Origin: Campylobacter concisus
GTDB taxonomy: Bacteria; Campylobacterota; Campylobacteria; Campylobacterales; Campylobacteraceae
Assembly: GCF_003048405.1 (NCBI RefSeq)
Contig: NZ_PIQS01000001.1
Coordinates: forward strand, 434,001 to 498,000
Reading direction: 5' to 3'
Length of the DNA stretch: 64,000 nucleotides
Shown here: one piece after another, positions 1 to 8,039 of the stretch
Layout: the number at the start of each line of letters is the position of its first letter
Numbering within the stretch: position 1 is the first letter of the stretch
Notes under the pieces: model-generated
What the model was told of the DNA's origin: nothing
Database searches by the model: none
What the model saw: the letters and a program-made list of their open reading frames with translations, nothing else
Program-made: the position numbers and the translations under genes

Positions 1-881
1 ATCACATCATCGAGGTCGATAGCACCGGTAAAGTGGTCGAAGAGTGGGATCTAAATGAAATTTTTGGCAACAACGTCTACCGCAGCAACCTCATAAAAGC
101 GCTTGACGCAAGAGCTGTTTGCCTAAACATCGACATGGACGCAAAGGAGATAAAGATAAGTAATGATCTACCATTTGGCGACATCACCTCTACTGGCACA
201 GGTAGAAACTGGGCGCATGTAAATTCTATCTCATACGATGAGAGCGATGATAGCATCATCCTTTCGCTTCGCCACCAAGGTATCGTTAAAATCGGCCGCG
301 ATAAAAAAGTAAAATGGATATTAGCTTCACCTGAAGGCTGGAGTGAAGAATTTAAAGCCAAAGTGCTAACTCCAGTCGATAGCAAAGGCAATAAGATAAA
401 ATGTGAAAACTCAAAATGCGAGGGCGAATTTGACTGGTCATGGACTCAGCACACTGCATGGCTAACGCCAAGATACGACAATAAAGGCAGCATAAAACAC
501 CTAAGCGTCTTTGACAATGGTGATGCAAGGGGCATGGAGCAGCCGGCATTTAAAGAGGATAAATACTCCCGCGCGGTTGAGTACAAGATAGATGAAAAAA
601 AGGGCACGGTTGAACAAACTTGGCAGTTTGGCAAAGAGCGTGGCTTTGACTTTTATAGCGCAGTTACTAGCAACGTCGAGTGGCAAAAAGATAAAAATAC
701 CTACTTTATCTCAAGCTCAAACGTAAATTTGCTTAAGCCAGATAAGACTATCAAAATGGTCTTAGTAGAGATCGATCCAAAGACAAATGAGGTCAAATTT
801 GAGATGGACGTGGACTCTGCTTCAAGAGATGATGTTGCTTATAGGGCGATGGTTATTGATCCGGAGGTATTTAGTTATTAG
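1..881 (+). CDS. assT: Aryl-sulfate sulfotransferase, C-terminal part (5' end outside window)
   Basis: The reading frame is open from base 3 and runs off the left edge, so only about the last 293 residues are present. AssT is a periplasmic PAPS-independent enzyme that moves sulfate between phenolic compounds through a sulfo-histidine. Counting from the GTG codon at 33, His62 (in NWAHVNS), Arg80 (in SLRHQ) and His140 (in WTQHTAW) match the order and nearly the spacing of His356, Arg374 and His436 of E. coli AssT. Cys124 and Cys129 fit the conserved disulfide formed by the DsbL/DsbI pair. A hairpin terminator follows at once. The family call is firm; the natural substrate cannot be read from the sequence. 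Confidence 0.9.
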   Translation, partial: HIIEVDSTGKVVEEWDLNEIFGNNVYRSNLIKALDARAVCLNIDMDAKEIKISNDLPFGDITSTGTGRNWAHVNSISYDESDDSIILSLRHQGIVKIGRDKKVKWILASPEGWSEEFKAKVLTPVDSKGNKIKCENSKCEGEFDWSWTQHTAWLTPRYDNKGSIKHLSVFDNGDARGMEQPAFKEDKYSRAVEYKIDEKKGTVEQTWQFGKERGFDFYSAVTSNVEWQKDKNTYFISSSNVNLLKPDKTIKMVLVEIDPKTNEVKFEMDVDSASRDDVAYRAMVIDPEVFSY

Positions 882-887
882 CAGTAT

Positions 888-913
888 CTGGTGTGAGACT
901 TTTCTCACACCAG
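888..913. terminator. Bidirectional hairpin terminator
   Basis: A perfect 10-bp stem (888-897 with 904-913) closes a 6-base loop. It sits between the stop of assT and the stop of the convergent gene on the other strand, with T-rich sequence to the right. The position fits a shared terminator for both genes. Confidence 0.75.
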
Positions 914-916
914 CTT

Positions 917-1267
917 TTAGTTGTTGTTTTGAAATTTATAGATTGCTTCTTTGATTCTAGTAAGGTTAAAATTTATCGCTCGCTCTAGTTCTGGCAAGTC
1001 TATATCTTTATCCGCTTCGAATGCTTTTACCATATCGCTTAGCTCTTTTGTCTCATCACTTGCAAGAACTGTGCTTTTAAAATTATCATCGTCTATCTGG
1101 TCAAATTTTAAAAAGATCGATACAAATTTATCTTTTAAAATTTCTTTATTTAGCTTTCTATTTTCCAAAGCTTTCTTTGTTCCGCCATTTTTATTACAGG
1201 TTCTAAATATAGAATCTATTGTTTCATTCACTTCATCAAGTAAAATTTCTGTTTTTTCACTTTGCAT
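917..1267 (-). CDS. Hypothetical protein, 116 aa
   Basis: I do not recognise this protein. It is acidic and lysine-rich with no signal peptide or membrane segment, and it looks largely helical, so a small cytoplasmic protein is likely. The ATG start has a weak AAGAGAG ribosome site about 9 bases upstream. The opposite strand is also open here (951-1271), but that product would be an implausible Ser/Phe/Leu-rich string. The gene converges on assT and shares its terminator; there is no functional link to neighbours. Confidence 0.6.
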   Translation of the reverse strand: MQSEKTEILLDEVNETIDSIFRTCNKNGGTKKALENRKLNKEILKDKFVSIFLKFDQIDDDNFKSTVLASDETKELSDMVKAFEADKDIDLPELERAINFNLTRIKEAIYKFQNNN

Positions 1268-1342
1268 ATAAAACTCTCTTAACTATAAATTAAATTTAAA
1301 ATAAAAGCTAAATCGCTCTTGTTTTGGAGATTAGAAGTTGTT

Positions 1343-1564
1343 TTACTTCTTCGCGTAAAAAGGAAAAATTAAAGTTGTATTTGTGAAGTTATTTTCATAA
1401 AAGTTTGCGCCAGAATTTAAAATTTTAGTTTGCATTGGCATCACTTTTATGCCCTCTGTTTTTGCGATCATTTTCTCATCCTTGTTAAAAAATTTTATCG
1501 CATTGTATAAATTTTCATAGGTCTTGTAAATTGTACCATGGTACAATAAAGCCCTATAAATCAA
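1343..1564 (-). CDS. Possible small ORF or gene remnant, 73 aa
   Basis: This is an unrecognised short reading frame. The longest version needs a TTG start at 1564 with no visible ribosome site. An internal ATG gives about 43 residues beginning MIAKTEGIKV. Composition is plausible for protein (Asn, Lys, Phe, Tyr) but not convincing. The frame overlaps a 16-bp palindrome. It could be the 3' remnant of a lost gene or simply open AT-rich sequence. Confidence 0.25.
   Translation of the reverse strand: MIYRALLYHGTIYKTYENLYNAIKFFNKDEKMIAKTEGIKVMPMQTKILNSGANFYENNFTNTTLIFPFYAKK
1531..1546. repeat. Perfect 16-bp palindrome
   Basis: TTGTACCATGGTACAA reads the same on both strands. It has the size of a dimeric repressor operator but lies inside a doubtful ORF, about 220 bases upstream of ilvD. 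The sequence is seen directly; any role is conjecture. Confidence 0.5.
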
Positions 1565-1569
1565 TATTT

Positions 1570-1690
1570 ATAACACATTGATAATATTTTTACGTTATTA
1601 TTTTGCATACTGCTTTGATTAAAATTACCGAAATTTCGTAGCTATTTAGCTCATCCTTTTTGGATAAATTTTAAAAATTTAATGTGTTAT
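1570..1690. repeat. 10-bp inverted repeat pair bracketing intergenic DNA
   Basis: ATAACACATT at 1570-1579 is the exact reverse complement of AATGTGTTAT at 1681-1690, with 101 bases between. The DNA between is AT-rich and contains no gene. It could be the ends of a vanished small element, a pair of regulator half-sites, or chance in AT-rich DNA. Confidence 0.35.
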
Positions 1691-1753
1691 TTATGTAATA
1701 AAAAAATTTTTAAATTTGCAAAATTTTTTTAAAATCTTTGATACTTTATATGT

Positions 1754-1783
1754 GATAAAATCCTCTCAAATTTTAAAAAAGGA
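1754..1783 (+). promoter_or_regulatory. Likely ilvD promoter -10 and ribosome site
   Basis: GATAAAAT at 1754-1761 fits a Campylobacter-type -10 box preceded by T-rich periodic DNA. AAAAAAGGA ending at 1783 is the ribosome site for the TTG start at 1790. The implied leader is only about 20 bases, leaving no room for a leader-peptide attenuator. Confidence 0.4.
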
Positions 1784-1789
1784 TCAAAT

Positions 1790-3463
1790 TTGAGAAGCGA
1801 CATAATCAAAAAAGGCTACACAAGAGCCCCACACCGCTCACTTTTACGTGCGACTGGACTAAAAGACGATGACTTTGCTAAACCCTTTATCGGCGTTGCA
1901 AACAGCTTTATAGAGATCATACCTGGCCACTTTTTCTTAAATAAATACGCACAAATTTTAAAAGATGAAATTCGCAAAAATGGCTGTATTCCATTTGAGT
2001 TTAACTGTATCGGCGTGGATGATGGCATCGCGATGGGGCATGGAGGCATGCTATATAGCTTGCCTAGCCGCGAGATCATCGCAAACTCTATAGAAACCGT
2101 GATGAACGCTCATGCACTTGACGCGCTTGTTTGTATGCCAAACTGCGACAAGATCGTCCCTGGCATGGTTATGGGTGCTTTAAGAGTAAATGTACCGACC
2201 GTGTTTGTAAGCGGTGGCCCTATGAAAAAAGGCTACACAAAAGATGGCAAGCCAATCGACCTTGCGACTGCGTTTGAGGCGGTTGGTAAATTTGAAACCA
2301 AAGAGATAGATGAGGCTGAGCTAAAAGATATCGAGTGCAACGCATGTCCAAGCGGTGGCAGCTGCAGCGGTATGTTTACAGCAAATTCTATGAACACACT
2401 TTGCGAAGCGATGGGCATAGCACTACCTGGCAACGGCACTATCCTTGCACTAACCCCAGAGCGTGAGGAGCTCATCAGGCAGGCTGCTCGCAGGATCTGC
2501 GAGATCGCACTTGATGAGAAATTTAAAATCAGAAACATACTAAACGAAAAAGCGATCCGCAACGCACTTGTCGTTGATATGGCAATGGGTGGTAGCAGCA
2601 ACACCGTTCTTCACATGCTAGCCATCTCAAGAGAGGCTGGCGTAAATTTAGATATCAAAGAGCTAAACAAGATCAGCCAAAACATCGCTCATATCGCTAA
2701 GATCAGCCCAAGTTTACCAAATGTGCATATGGAGGATATCGGCAGAGCTGGTGGCATGAATGCAGTGATAAAAGAAATTTCACGCAGAGATAATGGCATG
2801 CTAAATTTAGACAATCTCACAGTTAGTGGCGAAACTCTGGGAGAGCGCGTAAAGGTAAGTGACATCAAAGATGAAAGCATCATTCACAAAGTAGAAAACG
2901 CCTATTCACAAGTTGGCGGACTTGCCATTTTGTTTGGAAATTTAGCCGAGCAAGGCTGTGTTATAAAAACAGCTGGCATCGTTGGCGAGCGTAAATTTAG
3001 TGGTAAAGCAGTCTGCTTTAACTCACAAGATGAAGCCATAGCTGGCATTTCAAGTGGTAAAGTAGATAAAGGCGATGTCGTCGTCATCCGCTACGAAGGT
3101 CCACGCGGAGGCCCTGGCATGCAAGAGATGCTAAGCCCTACTTCACTCATCATGGGACGAGGCCTTGGCGCAGACGTGGCGCTCATCACAGATGGTCGCT
3201 TTAGCGGGGCGACAAGAGGTCTAAGTATCGGCCACGTAAGCCCAGAAGCGGCTGAAGGCGGTATGATAGGCTTGCTAAAAGATGGCGATATCATCGATAT
3301 AGACGTCGATAAATACGAGATAAACGTTCGCCTAAGCGAAGCCGAGATCGCAAAGAGAAGAGCAGAATTTAAACCAGTTGATAAGGCGCTAACCTCTCGC
3401 TGGCTAAGGCAATACCGCAAACTAGTCACAAACGCAAGCAACGGAGCGGTGCTAGAAGCATAA
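1790..3463 (+). CDS. ilvD: Dihydroxy-acid dehydratase
   Basis: IlvD dehydrates 2,3-dihydroxy-isovalerate and its methyl homologue to the 2-keto acids in valine and isoleucine synthesis; it is a cytosolic iron-sulfur enzyme. The 557-residue product is full length. It carries the family signatures around [12 protein letters not shown] (about residue 120), [13 protein letters not shown] (about 195) and [10 protein letters not shown], plus the C-terminal GGPGMQEML and [10 protein letters not shown] blocks. Translation starts at TTG 1790, placed 6 bases after AAGGA. The gene stands alone, followed by a hairpin, with rmuC downstream on the same strand. Confidence 0.97.
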   Translation: MRSDIIKKGYTRAPHRSLLRATGLKDDDFAKPFIGVANSFIEIIPGHFFLNKYAQILKDEIRKNGCIPFEFNCIGVDDGIAMGHGGMLYSLPSREIIANSIETVMNAHALDALVCMPNCDKIVPGMVMGALRVNVPTVFVSGGPMKKGYTKDGKPIDLATAFEAVGKFETKEIDEAELKDIECNACPSGGSCSGMFTANSMNTLCEAMGIALPGNGTILALTPEREELIRQAARRICEIALDEKFKIRNILNEKAIRNALVVDMAMGGSSNTVLHMLAISREAGVNLDIKELNKISQNIAHIAKISPSLPNVHMEDIGRAGGMNAVIKEISRRDNGMLNLDNLTVSGETLGERVKVSDIKDESIIHKVENAYSQVGGLAILFGNLAEQGCVIKTAGIVGERKFSGKAVCFNSQDEAIAGISSGKVDKGDVVVIRYEGPRGGPGMQEMLSPTSLIMGRGLGADVALITDGRFSGATRGLSIGHVSPEAAEGGMIGLLKDGDIIDIDVDKYEINVRLSEAEIAKRRAEFKPVDKALTSRWLRQYRKLVTNASNGAVLEA

Positions 3464-3474
3464 AAAATTTACTA

Positions 3475-3504
3475 CAAAAGCAAGGAGTAGTCTCTTTGCT
3501 TTTG
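3475..3504 (+). terminator. Hairpin downstream of ilvD
   Basis: Bases 3475-3487 pair with 3492-3504 over 13 positions with one mismatch/wobble, closing a 4-base loop. It lies 12 bases after the ilvD stop. No strong T-tract follows, so termination may be partial and rmuC may be reached by read-through. Confidence 0.5.
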
Positions 3505-3543
3505 CAAAAATATAAAGATTTCTTCATTTTTTAAGGATACTAA

Positions 3544-5112
3544 ATGCAACAAGATTTCTATTTTTATGTTGCCATATTTTTTGGAGTACTATTTTTGATT
3601 GCGATATTTGTCATCTATTCATTTAATAGAGACAAACTCGAGCTAAAGCGAAATTTGGCGCAAAAAGAGCAAGAAAATTTTGAAATTTCATCAAATCTAA
3701 CAAATTTAGTATCTAAAAATAGTGAAAATCTGCAGCTAATCAGTGAGCAAAAAGCAAGGCTTATGTCAAATCACGAGCGAATAGACGAGCTCATCGGCGA
3801 GATCGATGCACTAAAAACCAAAATAGCACAAAAAGAAGAAGCTGAAGATGCGATGGAGCGCGTGATAAATGAGCTTAAAGAGAGTATCGGTACAGCAAAT
3901 GAACGAGCTAAGAATAACGAGGCAAATTTCACTGCAACTCTAGCCGAGCTAAATCAAAATAAGAATACTTTAGCTGAAGCAAATGAGAGAGAAAATAGAT
4001 TAAAACGTGATATGGCTGTGCTTAGAAATGAAATAGAAGCAAAAGAAAATAGCCTAAAAGAGCAAGAGGCAAATTTATTAAAAGTAAAAAATGAGTTAAA
4101 TTTGGAATTTTCTAATCTTGCAAATAAAATATTTGAAGAAAAAAGTGCAAATTTTACACAAAATAGCCAAAATTCTTTAGATCTTTTACTAAAGCCACTA
4201 AAGGAGCAAATTTCAACCTTTCAAGAGCGCGTAAATGTGGTCCATGACGAGTCAGTTAAAGGCATGAGCGCGTTAGGAACGCAGATTAAGCACATAAGTG
4301 AGATTGGTATCTCAATGTCAAAAGAGGCAAACTCGCTAGCCACTGCACTAAAAGGTAGCAATAAAACACTTGGGAACTGGGGTGAAATACAGCTTGAACG
4401 CACATTTGAGGCTTCTGGACTTGTAAAAGATGAGCATTACTTGACACAACAAAATTTCAAGAACGAAGAAGGCAAACGTCTTATTCCTGATTTTATAGTA
4501 AAGATACCAGATGGCAAACACCTAATAGTTGATTCTAAAGTCTCACTTATAGCTTACGAAAAAGCTATCACAGCCAGCAATGAGGAGGAGCTAAATTTAG
4601 CATTGAAAGAGCATATTGCTTCTATGAAAAATCACATAGATAGCTTAAATAGCAAAAATTACGGTGATATCGTACCTGATAGCCCTGATTTTGTATTGAT
4701 GTTTATACCAATTGAGCCAGCATATATCGAGGCTATGAAATTTGATAGTTCTCTTTTTGACTACGCATTTCAAAAGCGTGTAATACTAGTATCTCACACT
4801 ACGCTTATGCCTATTCTTCGTACAGTGGCAAATTTATGGCGAATAGAGCGTGGCAATGAAGAGGCCAAAAATATCGTAAAGAGTGCGATTAAAATTTATG
4901 ATAAAGTCCGCAATGTAGCCGAGCATATGAATAGACTTAGCAATACACTAAATACTGCGAATAAACATTTTAACGCCCTTGCATCAAGTTTTAGTGGTAG
5001 AGATGGTCTTGTTAGTAGACTTGAAAATTTTAAACGCTTGTCCCCAGACGATCAAAAAGATATAGAAGTAAAAGAGATAGGCGTAAACAACGAGTTAGAA
5101 AAAGAGGATTAG
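3544..5112 (+). CDS. rmuC: DNA recombination protein RmuC
   Basis: RmuC-family proteins limit inversion between inverted repeats and have a restriction-endonuclease-like core. The 522-residue product has one N-terminal membrane segment (residues 6-25), then a long coiled coil (about 30-200), then the conserved RmuC domain (about 225-480) with GNWGEIQLERTFEASG and the VDSKVSL block that contributes predicted nuclease residues. The ATG start follows AAGGATACTAA. The gene is single and ends in a bidirectional hairpin shared with the convergent small secreted protein. Confidence 0.93.
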   Translation: MQQDFYFYVAIFFGVLFLIAIFVIYSFNRDKLELKRNLAQKEQENFEISSNLTNLVSKNSENLQLISEQKARLMSNHERIDELIGEIDALKTKIAQKEEAEDAMERVINELKESIGTANERAKNNEANFTATLAELNQNKNTLAEANERENRLKRDMAVLRNEIEAKENSLKEQEANLLKVKNELNLEFSNLANKIFEEKSANFTQNSQNSLDLLLKPLKEQISTFQERVNVVHDESVKGMSALGTQIKHISEIGISMSKEANSLATALKGSNKTLGNWGEIQLERTFEASGLVKDEHYLTQQNFKNEEGKRLIPDFIVKIPDGKHLIVDSKVSLIAYEKAITASNEEELNLALKEHIASMKNHIDSLNSKNYGDIVPDSPDFVLMFIPIEPAYIEAMKFDSSLFDYAFQKRVILVSHTTLMPILRTVANLWRIERGNEEAKNIVKSAIKIYDKVRNVAEHMNRLSNTLNTANKHFNALASSFSGRDGLVSRLENFKRLSPDDQKDIEVKEIGVNNELEKED

Positions 5113-5114
5113 GA

Positions 5115-5137
5115 TATGGCTAGAAAAACTAGCCATA
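5115..5137. terminator. Bidirectional hairpin terminator
   Basis: A perfect 9-bp stem (5115-5123 with 5129-5137) closes an AAAAA loop and is followed by AT-rich sequence. It lies between the convergent stops of rmuC and the small secreted protein gene. Confidence 0.75.
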
Positions 5138-5141
5138 AAAT

Positions 5142-5432
5142 TTATTTTAAAAGACCTTGTTTTTTCATTTGTTCCATTACTTGAGCAAACATCTCTTTAG
5201 CTTGTTTGCAAGTAGCGTCTTGTTGCTCTTTTGGTAAAGAAGCAAGTTGATCCATTGATTGTTTCTTTTGATCTTCATAAATTTTTACTTGTTGCTCTTG
5301 ACCAGCTTGTTTGTAAGCTTCAACCATTTTGTCGATGTCTGAGAAGTATGATTTGCAAGTATCTGTAAGATCTGCAGCGTTTAGGCTTAATGCAAAGCCA
5401 AGAGTAGTTAAAACTAAAAGTGATTTTTTCAT
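5142..5432 (-). CDS. Small periplasmic protein, DUF5339-like
   Basis: The product has 96 residues. An N-terminal signal peptide (about residues 1-19, cleavage after LNA) is followed by a charged, Gln- and Lys-rich helical mature part with two cysteines about 50 residues apart that could form a disulfide. The length and pattern resemble small exported DUF5339 proteins common in Campylobacter, whose function is unknown. A strong ribosome site (AAGGAGAAAGAG) precedes the ATG and a TACAAT -10 box lies just upstream. Confidence 0.75.
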   Translation of the reverse strand: MKKSLLVLTTLGFALSLNAADLTDTCKSYFSDIDKMVEAYKQAGQEQQVKIYEDQKKQSMDQLASLPKEQQDATCKQAKEMFAQVMEQMKKQGLLK

Positions 5433-5460
5433 CTCTTTCTCCTTGTGAAAATTTGAAAGA

Positions 5461-5466
5461 ATTGTA
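5461..5466 (-). promoter_or_regulatory. Probable sigma70 -10 box for the 5142-5432 gene
   Basis: Read on the minus strand this is TACAAT, preceded by AT-rich periodic sequence that includes a second TATAAT-like hexamer. It is about 30 bases before the start codon, a normal distance for a short leader. Confidence 0.45.
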
Positions 5467-5496
5467 TCATTTTTATAATATTTTATGACTTAAATT

Positions 5497-5524
5497 AATA
5501 GTCAAGGTAAACGCCTTGACTATT
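5497..5524 (-). terminator. Terminator of desulforubrerythrin gene
   Basis: A perfect 11-bp stem (5497-5507 with 5514-5524) closes a 6-base loop, 7 bases beyond the stop codon of the minus-strand gene. On that strand it is followed by TTAATTTAAG. Confidence 0.75.
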
Positions 5525-5531
5525 TTGGCTT

Positions 5532-6176
5532 TTAGCCTAGAAATTCGCGTTTAAAATACTCTTTTGGAGCTTTGCAAAGTGGGCAAGCACCTGGAGCTTT
5601 TTTGCCTCTATGAACGTGTCCGCACACCTCGCAAACCCAGATATCTTCCTCATCGCTCTCAAAAAATCCCTCTTCATCAAGCATCTTTTTAAGCTCCAAA
5701 TACTCTCTTTCATGCTCAACCTCAACCTTACCGATCGCATTAAATAGCCTTTCAACATCTCTTAGCTCTTCTTCTTTTGCGATCTTTGCAAAGTCTGGAT
5801 ACATAGTCGTATGCTCGTAGTTTTCGCCAGCTGCCGCATCAAGTAAATTTTTATCCATCTTATCGATCGGATCATTCATTAGCTCGTGATATTTTTTAAA
5901 CTCAGCTCTTGCGTGCCATTTCTCATTTTCAGCTGCCTCGTAAAAGTGTCTAGCAATAGCATGATAGCCTGCTTCTTTGGCTAGATCACCGTAAAGCTCA
6001 TACTTGTTTCTAGCTTGTGACTCGCCAGCAAATGCCTTCATCAAATTTACCGCTGTTAAATTTTCAGTGATGCATTTCATCTCTTCGCCGCAACAGGTTA
6101 GTGTGCCGCCTCCAACTTTTTGAACCTCGATCTCATTGCCGCATTTTTCGCATTTGTATGTTTCGTACTGTCTCAT
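5532..6176 (-). CDS. rrc: Desulforubrerythrin, non-heme iron peroxidase
   Basis: The product has the three-part layout of C. jejuni Rrc: an N-terminal desulforedoxin-like FeS4 site (CEKC then CC, residues 10-30), a four-helix diiron rubrerythrin domain (about 40-165, with ESQARNKYE and ENEKWHA blocks), and a C-terminal rubredoxin site (CEVCGH and CPLC). It should reduce hydrogen peroxide in the cytosol using electrons relayed through its own iron centres. I chose ATG 6176 (214 residues) because AGGAG lies just before it; a longer upstream frame has no ribosome site and adds an atypical leader. The upstream DNA is AT-rich, as expected for a peroxide- or iron-regulated promoter, but I cannot name an operator. 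Confidence 0.93.
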   Translation of the reverse strand: MRQYETYKCEKCGNEIEVQKVGGGTLTCCGEEMKCITENLTAVNLMKAFAGESQARNKYELYGDLAKEAGYHAIARHFYEAAENEKWHARAEFKKYHELMNDPIDKMDKNLLDAAAGENYEHTTMYPDFAKIAKEEELRDVERLFNAIGKVEVEHEREYLELKKMLDEEGFFESDEEDIWVCEVCGHVHRGKKAPGACPLCKAPKEYFKREFLG

Positions 6177-6269
6177 TTTTACTCCTATTTTGATAAATTT
6201 TGAGTGGATTATAACCAAATAATTAAAATAAGTAAATAATAATTTTTATTGATAACGTATATTATTATT

Positions 6270-6494
6270 TTATTTTTTGCATAAAATTTGTGTGAGTTTT
6301 GTTACAAATGGAGAGACTAACAAAAGCACAGGATACGCTACCGCAAAGGCTTTCATGTAAGCAGTTAGCCAAATTTTAACAAAGCCATCAACAAAACCAA
6401 GGTTTAGATATGTCAGCACAAATGACATAAAAAATGCCATAAATGCTGACATTATAAACGCAAAAACATATTTATAAAATTTTGCTGGTATCAT
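6270..6494 (-). CDS. DUF2798 small membrane protein
   Basis: The 74-residue product has two hydrophobic segments (about 8-30 and 42-64) with charged ends, matching the DUF2798 family of small inner-membrane proteins of unknown function. Its ATG overlaps the stop of the upstream quinone reductase gene by 4 bases, so the two are translationally coupled. The next gene in transcription order is desulforubrerythrin, after a gap holding its own promoter. Confidence 0.75.
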   Translation of the reverse strand: MIPAKFYKYVFAFIMSAFMAFFMSFVLTYLNLGFVDGFVKIWLTAYMKAFAVAYPVLLLVSPFVTKLTQILCKK

Positions 6495-7051
6495 GAAATT
6501 TTGCCTATCAGCTCCTCTAGTCTTTTTGCGTGATCGAGCGCATTTTGCCTCATCAAAGCAAGTTTTGCCTCATCGTGCCTGCTCTGATATGATAGCCCTC
6601 CGCTATAAACATATCCTGCAAACTCCATTCCGCAAGTATTCGCTAGAGCCTTAAGTGGCGGCAAAAATTCCTCTATCTCGTAGCGCTGAAGTGCCTCTTT
6701 TTTATAAAGCTCCTCAGGCGCTCCAGAGGTAAATGAAAGCACCAGCTTCTTGCCACGCAGCTTATCTCCCTTGCTACCATGAGAGAAGCCATGAACTAGC
6801 ACATCTTCAAACCACTTTTGTAAAAGTGATGGCACACCGTACCAAAAAAACGGATAAACAAGCACAATCACATCAGCCTTTACTAGCTTTTCTTGCTCGG
6901 CTTTTACATTGATCACGTAGTTTTTATAAAGCTCACTTAGTATGTCAAATTTAGCCTCTGACACGTACTTTTTTAGCTCGCCCAATATAATCTTATTTGC
7001 AAAGGAATTTTCAAGGTCAGTGTGACCTGATACGACTAAAATTTCACTCAT
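6491..7051 (-). CDS. Flavodoxin-fold NAD(P)H quinone reductase family protein
   Basis: The 186-residue product belongs to the NQO1/MdaB/KefF-type flavodoxin fold. It starts with the FMN-binding strand and loop MSEILVVSGHTDLENSFAN and contains the family block VLVYPFFWYGVPSLLQKWFEDV (in two parts, about residues 68-90) and GKKLVLSFTSGAP. Members reduce quinones by two electrons or drive related redox reactions in the cytosol. The ribosome site GGAGA is clear. Upstream in the same run lie a broken small gene, the ABM-domain protein and the tannase-like hydrolase. The exact electron acceptor is unknown. Confidence 0.85.
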   Translation of the reverse strand: MSEILVVSGHTDLENSFANKIILGELKKYVSEAKFDILSELYKNYVINVKAEQEKLVKADVIVLVYPFFWYGVPSLLQKWFEDVLVHGFSHGSKGDKLRGKKLVLSFTSGAPEELYKKEALQRYEIEEFLPPLKALANTCGMEFAGYVYSGGLSYQSRHDEAKLALMRQNALDHAKRLEELIGKIS

Positions 7052-7066
7052 TTTCTCTCCTTAAAT

Positions 7067-7335
7067 TTACTTGTAAACAAAGCTACTTGCCTTGCTCGCG
7101 TCACCGCCAACATATGTAGCCACCTTTGGATACGCGCATACCAAAGATCCCTTGCTAGCGTAGATTGTGCTTTTAGCTAGCATGCTCTTTGGCACTTCGC
7201 CCCTTCATTCCACACCGTATCTATCATCTCGTTGTTTAAAATTTTCACATCTTTTAAGCTCTCGCATCCTGTCTTATCAATGATAAAAGCCGTGCTGCAC
7301 AAGTGCTAGTGCGTAAAAAGTGAAATTTTATTCAT
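7067..7335 (-). pseudogene. Degraded small protein gene (in-frame stop plus frameshift)
   Basis: An ATG at 7335 with a GGGGA ribosome site starts MNKISLFTH and then meets TAG. The same frame continues open for about 42 codons (CSTAFIIDKTGCESLKDVKI...) until it is lost at a GGGGC run near 7195-7200. The -1 alternative then continues for about 42 codons (GEVPKSMLAKSTIYASKGSL...) to a TAA at 7067. Joined together this reads as one protein of about 88 residues with paired cysteines, probably periplasmic. It fills the exact gap between two coupled genes, so it was once a member of this operon. I do not recognise the family. Confidence 0.7.
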
Positions 7336-7343
7336 AATATCCC

Positions 7344-8024
7344 CTAAAATTTTATCTTACTAAACGAAATCTCATTTTTTAGACCAAAGCCGTCAAATCC
7401 ATCTATTAGTCCGGCTCGCTCTTTGGCGTAAGCTTTGTAGTTTTCACTGTGGCGGTAGCTCTCAAAGCTAGCTTCGTCTTTGTAAATTTCAACCAAGATC
7501 CATTTGCTAGGTGCGTCCTTTTGACTAAAGGCAAACTGCGCGTAAGCACCCTCATCGATGCTTTTTTGCATATATTTTTTCACTAGCTTTTCAAATTTCG
7601 CATCGCTTTTTGCCAAAAGGCTTAAATTTGTCATGTGAAAGTAGGCATCTTTTAGGCGCTCTGGCGTTAAATTTTTAGAAAAAGCGGCCCATTTTTTTAC
7701 GCTAAAAGCCTTTTTACTAGCTAAAATTTCAGCGCTCGCACTTGCAAATTTCTTGTAGTGCGCTGAGGCTACGTGTTTTTTATAAGCCGTCTCGTCCTTG
7801 TAAAACTCAAGCACATAAAACAGCTCCGGCTTACTCTTTGCGCTCATAAAAAAGATCGCCTGCGTGCCTGGCTCACTCTTTGAACTAAGGATATTTTCCC
7901 TGCCAAGCTCTTTTAGCAAGCTCTTGTTATTTGGCGTTGAAAGCAGCTCATATAAGCTCACTTTCGCCTCCGCCCCAAAGGCAAAAGCTGCCGAAAATAC
8001 TAATAAAAATAGCTTTTTAATCAT
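7344..8024 (-). CDS. Secreted protein with two ABM (quinol monooxygenase-like) domains
   Basis: The 226-residue product has a signal peptide (residues 1-18, AFAFGAEA) followed by two ferredoxin-like alpha/beta-barrel ABM repeats. Each has the typical FYVLEFYKDETAYKKHVAS / WILVEIYKDEASFESYRHS pattern (about residues 60-95 and 170-200). Family members include YgiN-type quinol monooxygenases and heme-free antibiotic-biosynthesis monooxygenases. An export signal is unusual for that family. I chose ATG 8024 over an adjacent TTG because AAGGAAA is better spaced. It lies 15 bases downstream of the tannase-like gene, in one operon. Confidence 0.8.
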   Translation of the reverse strand: MIKKLFLLVFSAAFAFGAEAKVSLYELLSTPNNKSLLKELGRENILSSKSEPGTQAIFFMSAKSKPELFYVLEFYKDETAYKKHVASAHYKKFASASAEILASKKAFSVKKWAAFSKNLTPERLKDAYFHMTNLSLLAKSDAKFEKLVKKYMQKSIDEGAYAQFAFSQKDAPSKWILVEIYKDEASFESYRHSENYKAYAKERAGLIDGFDGFGLKNEISFSKIKF

Positions 8025-8039
8025 CAAATTTCCTTAAAT

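Noticed and set aside
951..1271. Plus-strand ORF opposite the 917-1267 gene
   Set aside because: The product would be a Ser/Phe/Leu-rich string typical of the antisense of a Lys/Glu/Asp-rich gene, and it has no ribosome site.
7185..7205. Phase-variable G-tract in the broken small gene
   Set aside because: The run is only four G residues, far shorter than the tracts that switch in Campylobacter, and an upstream in-frame stop also breaks the gene.
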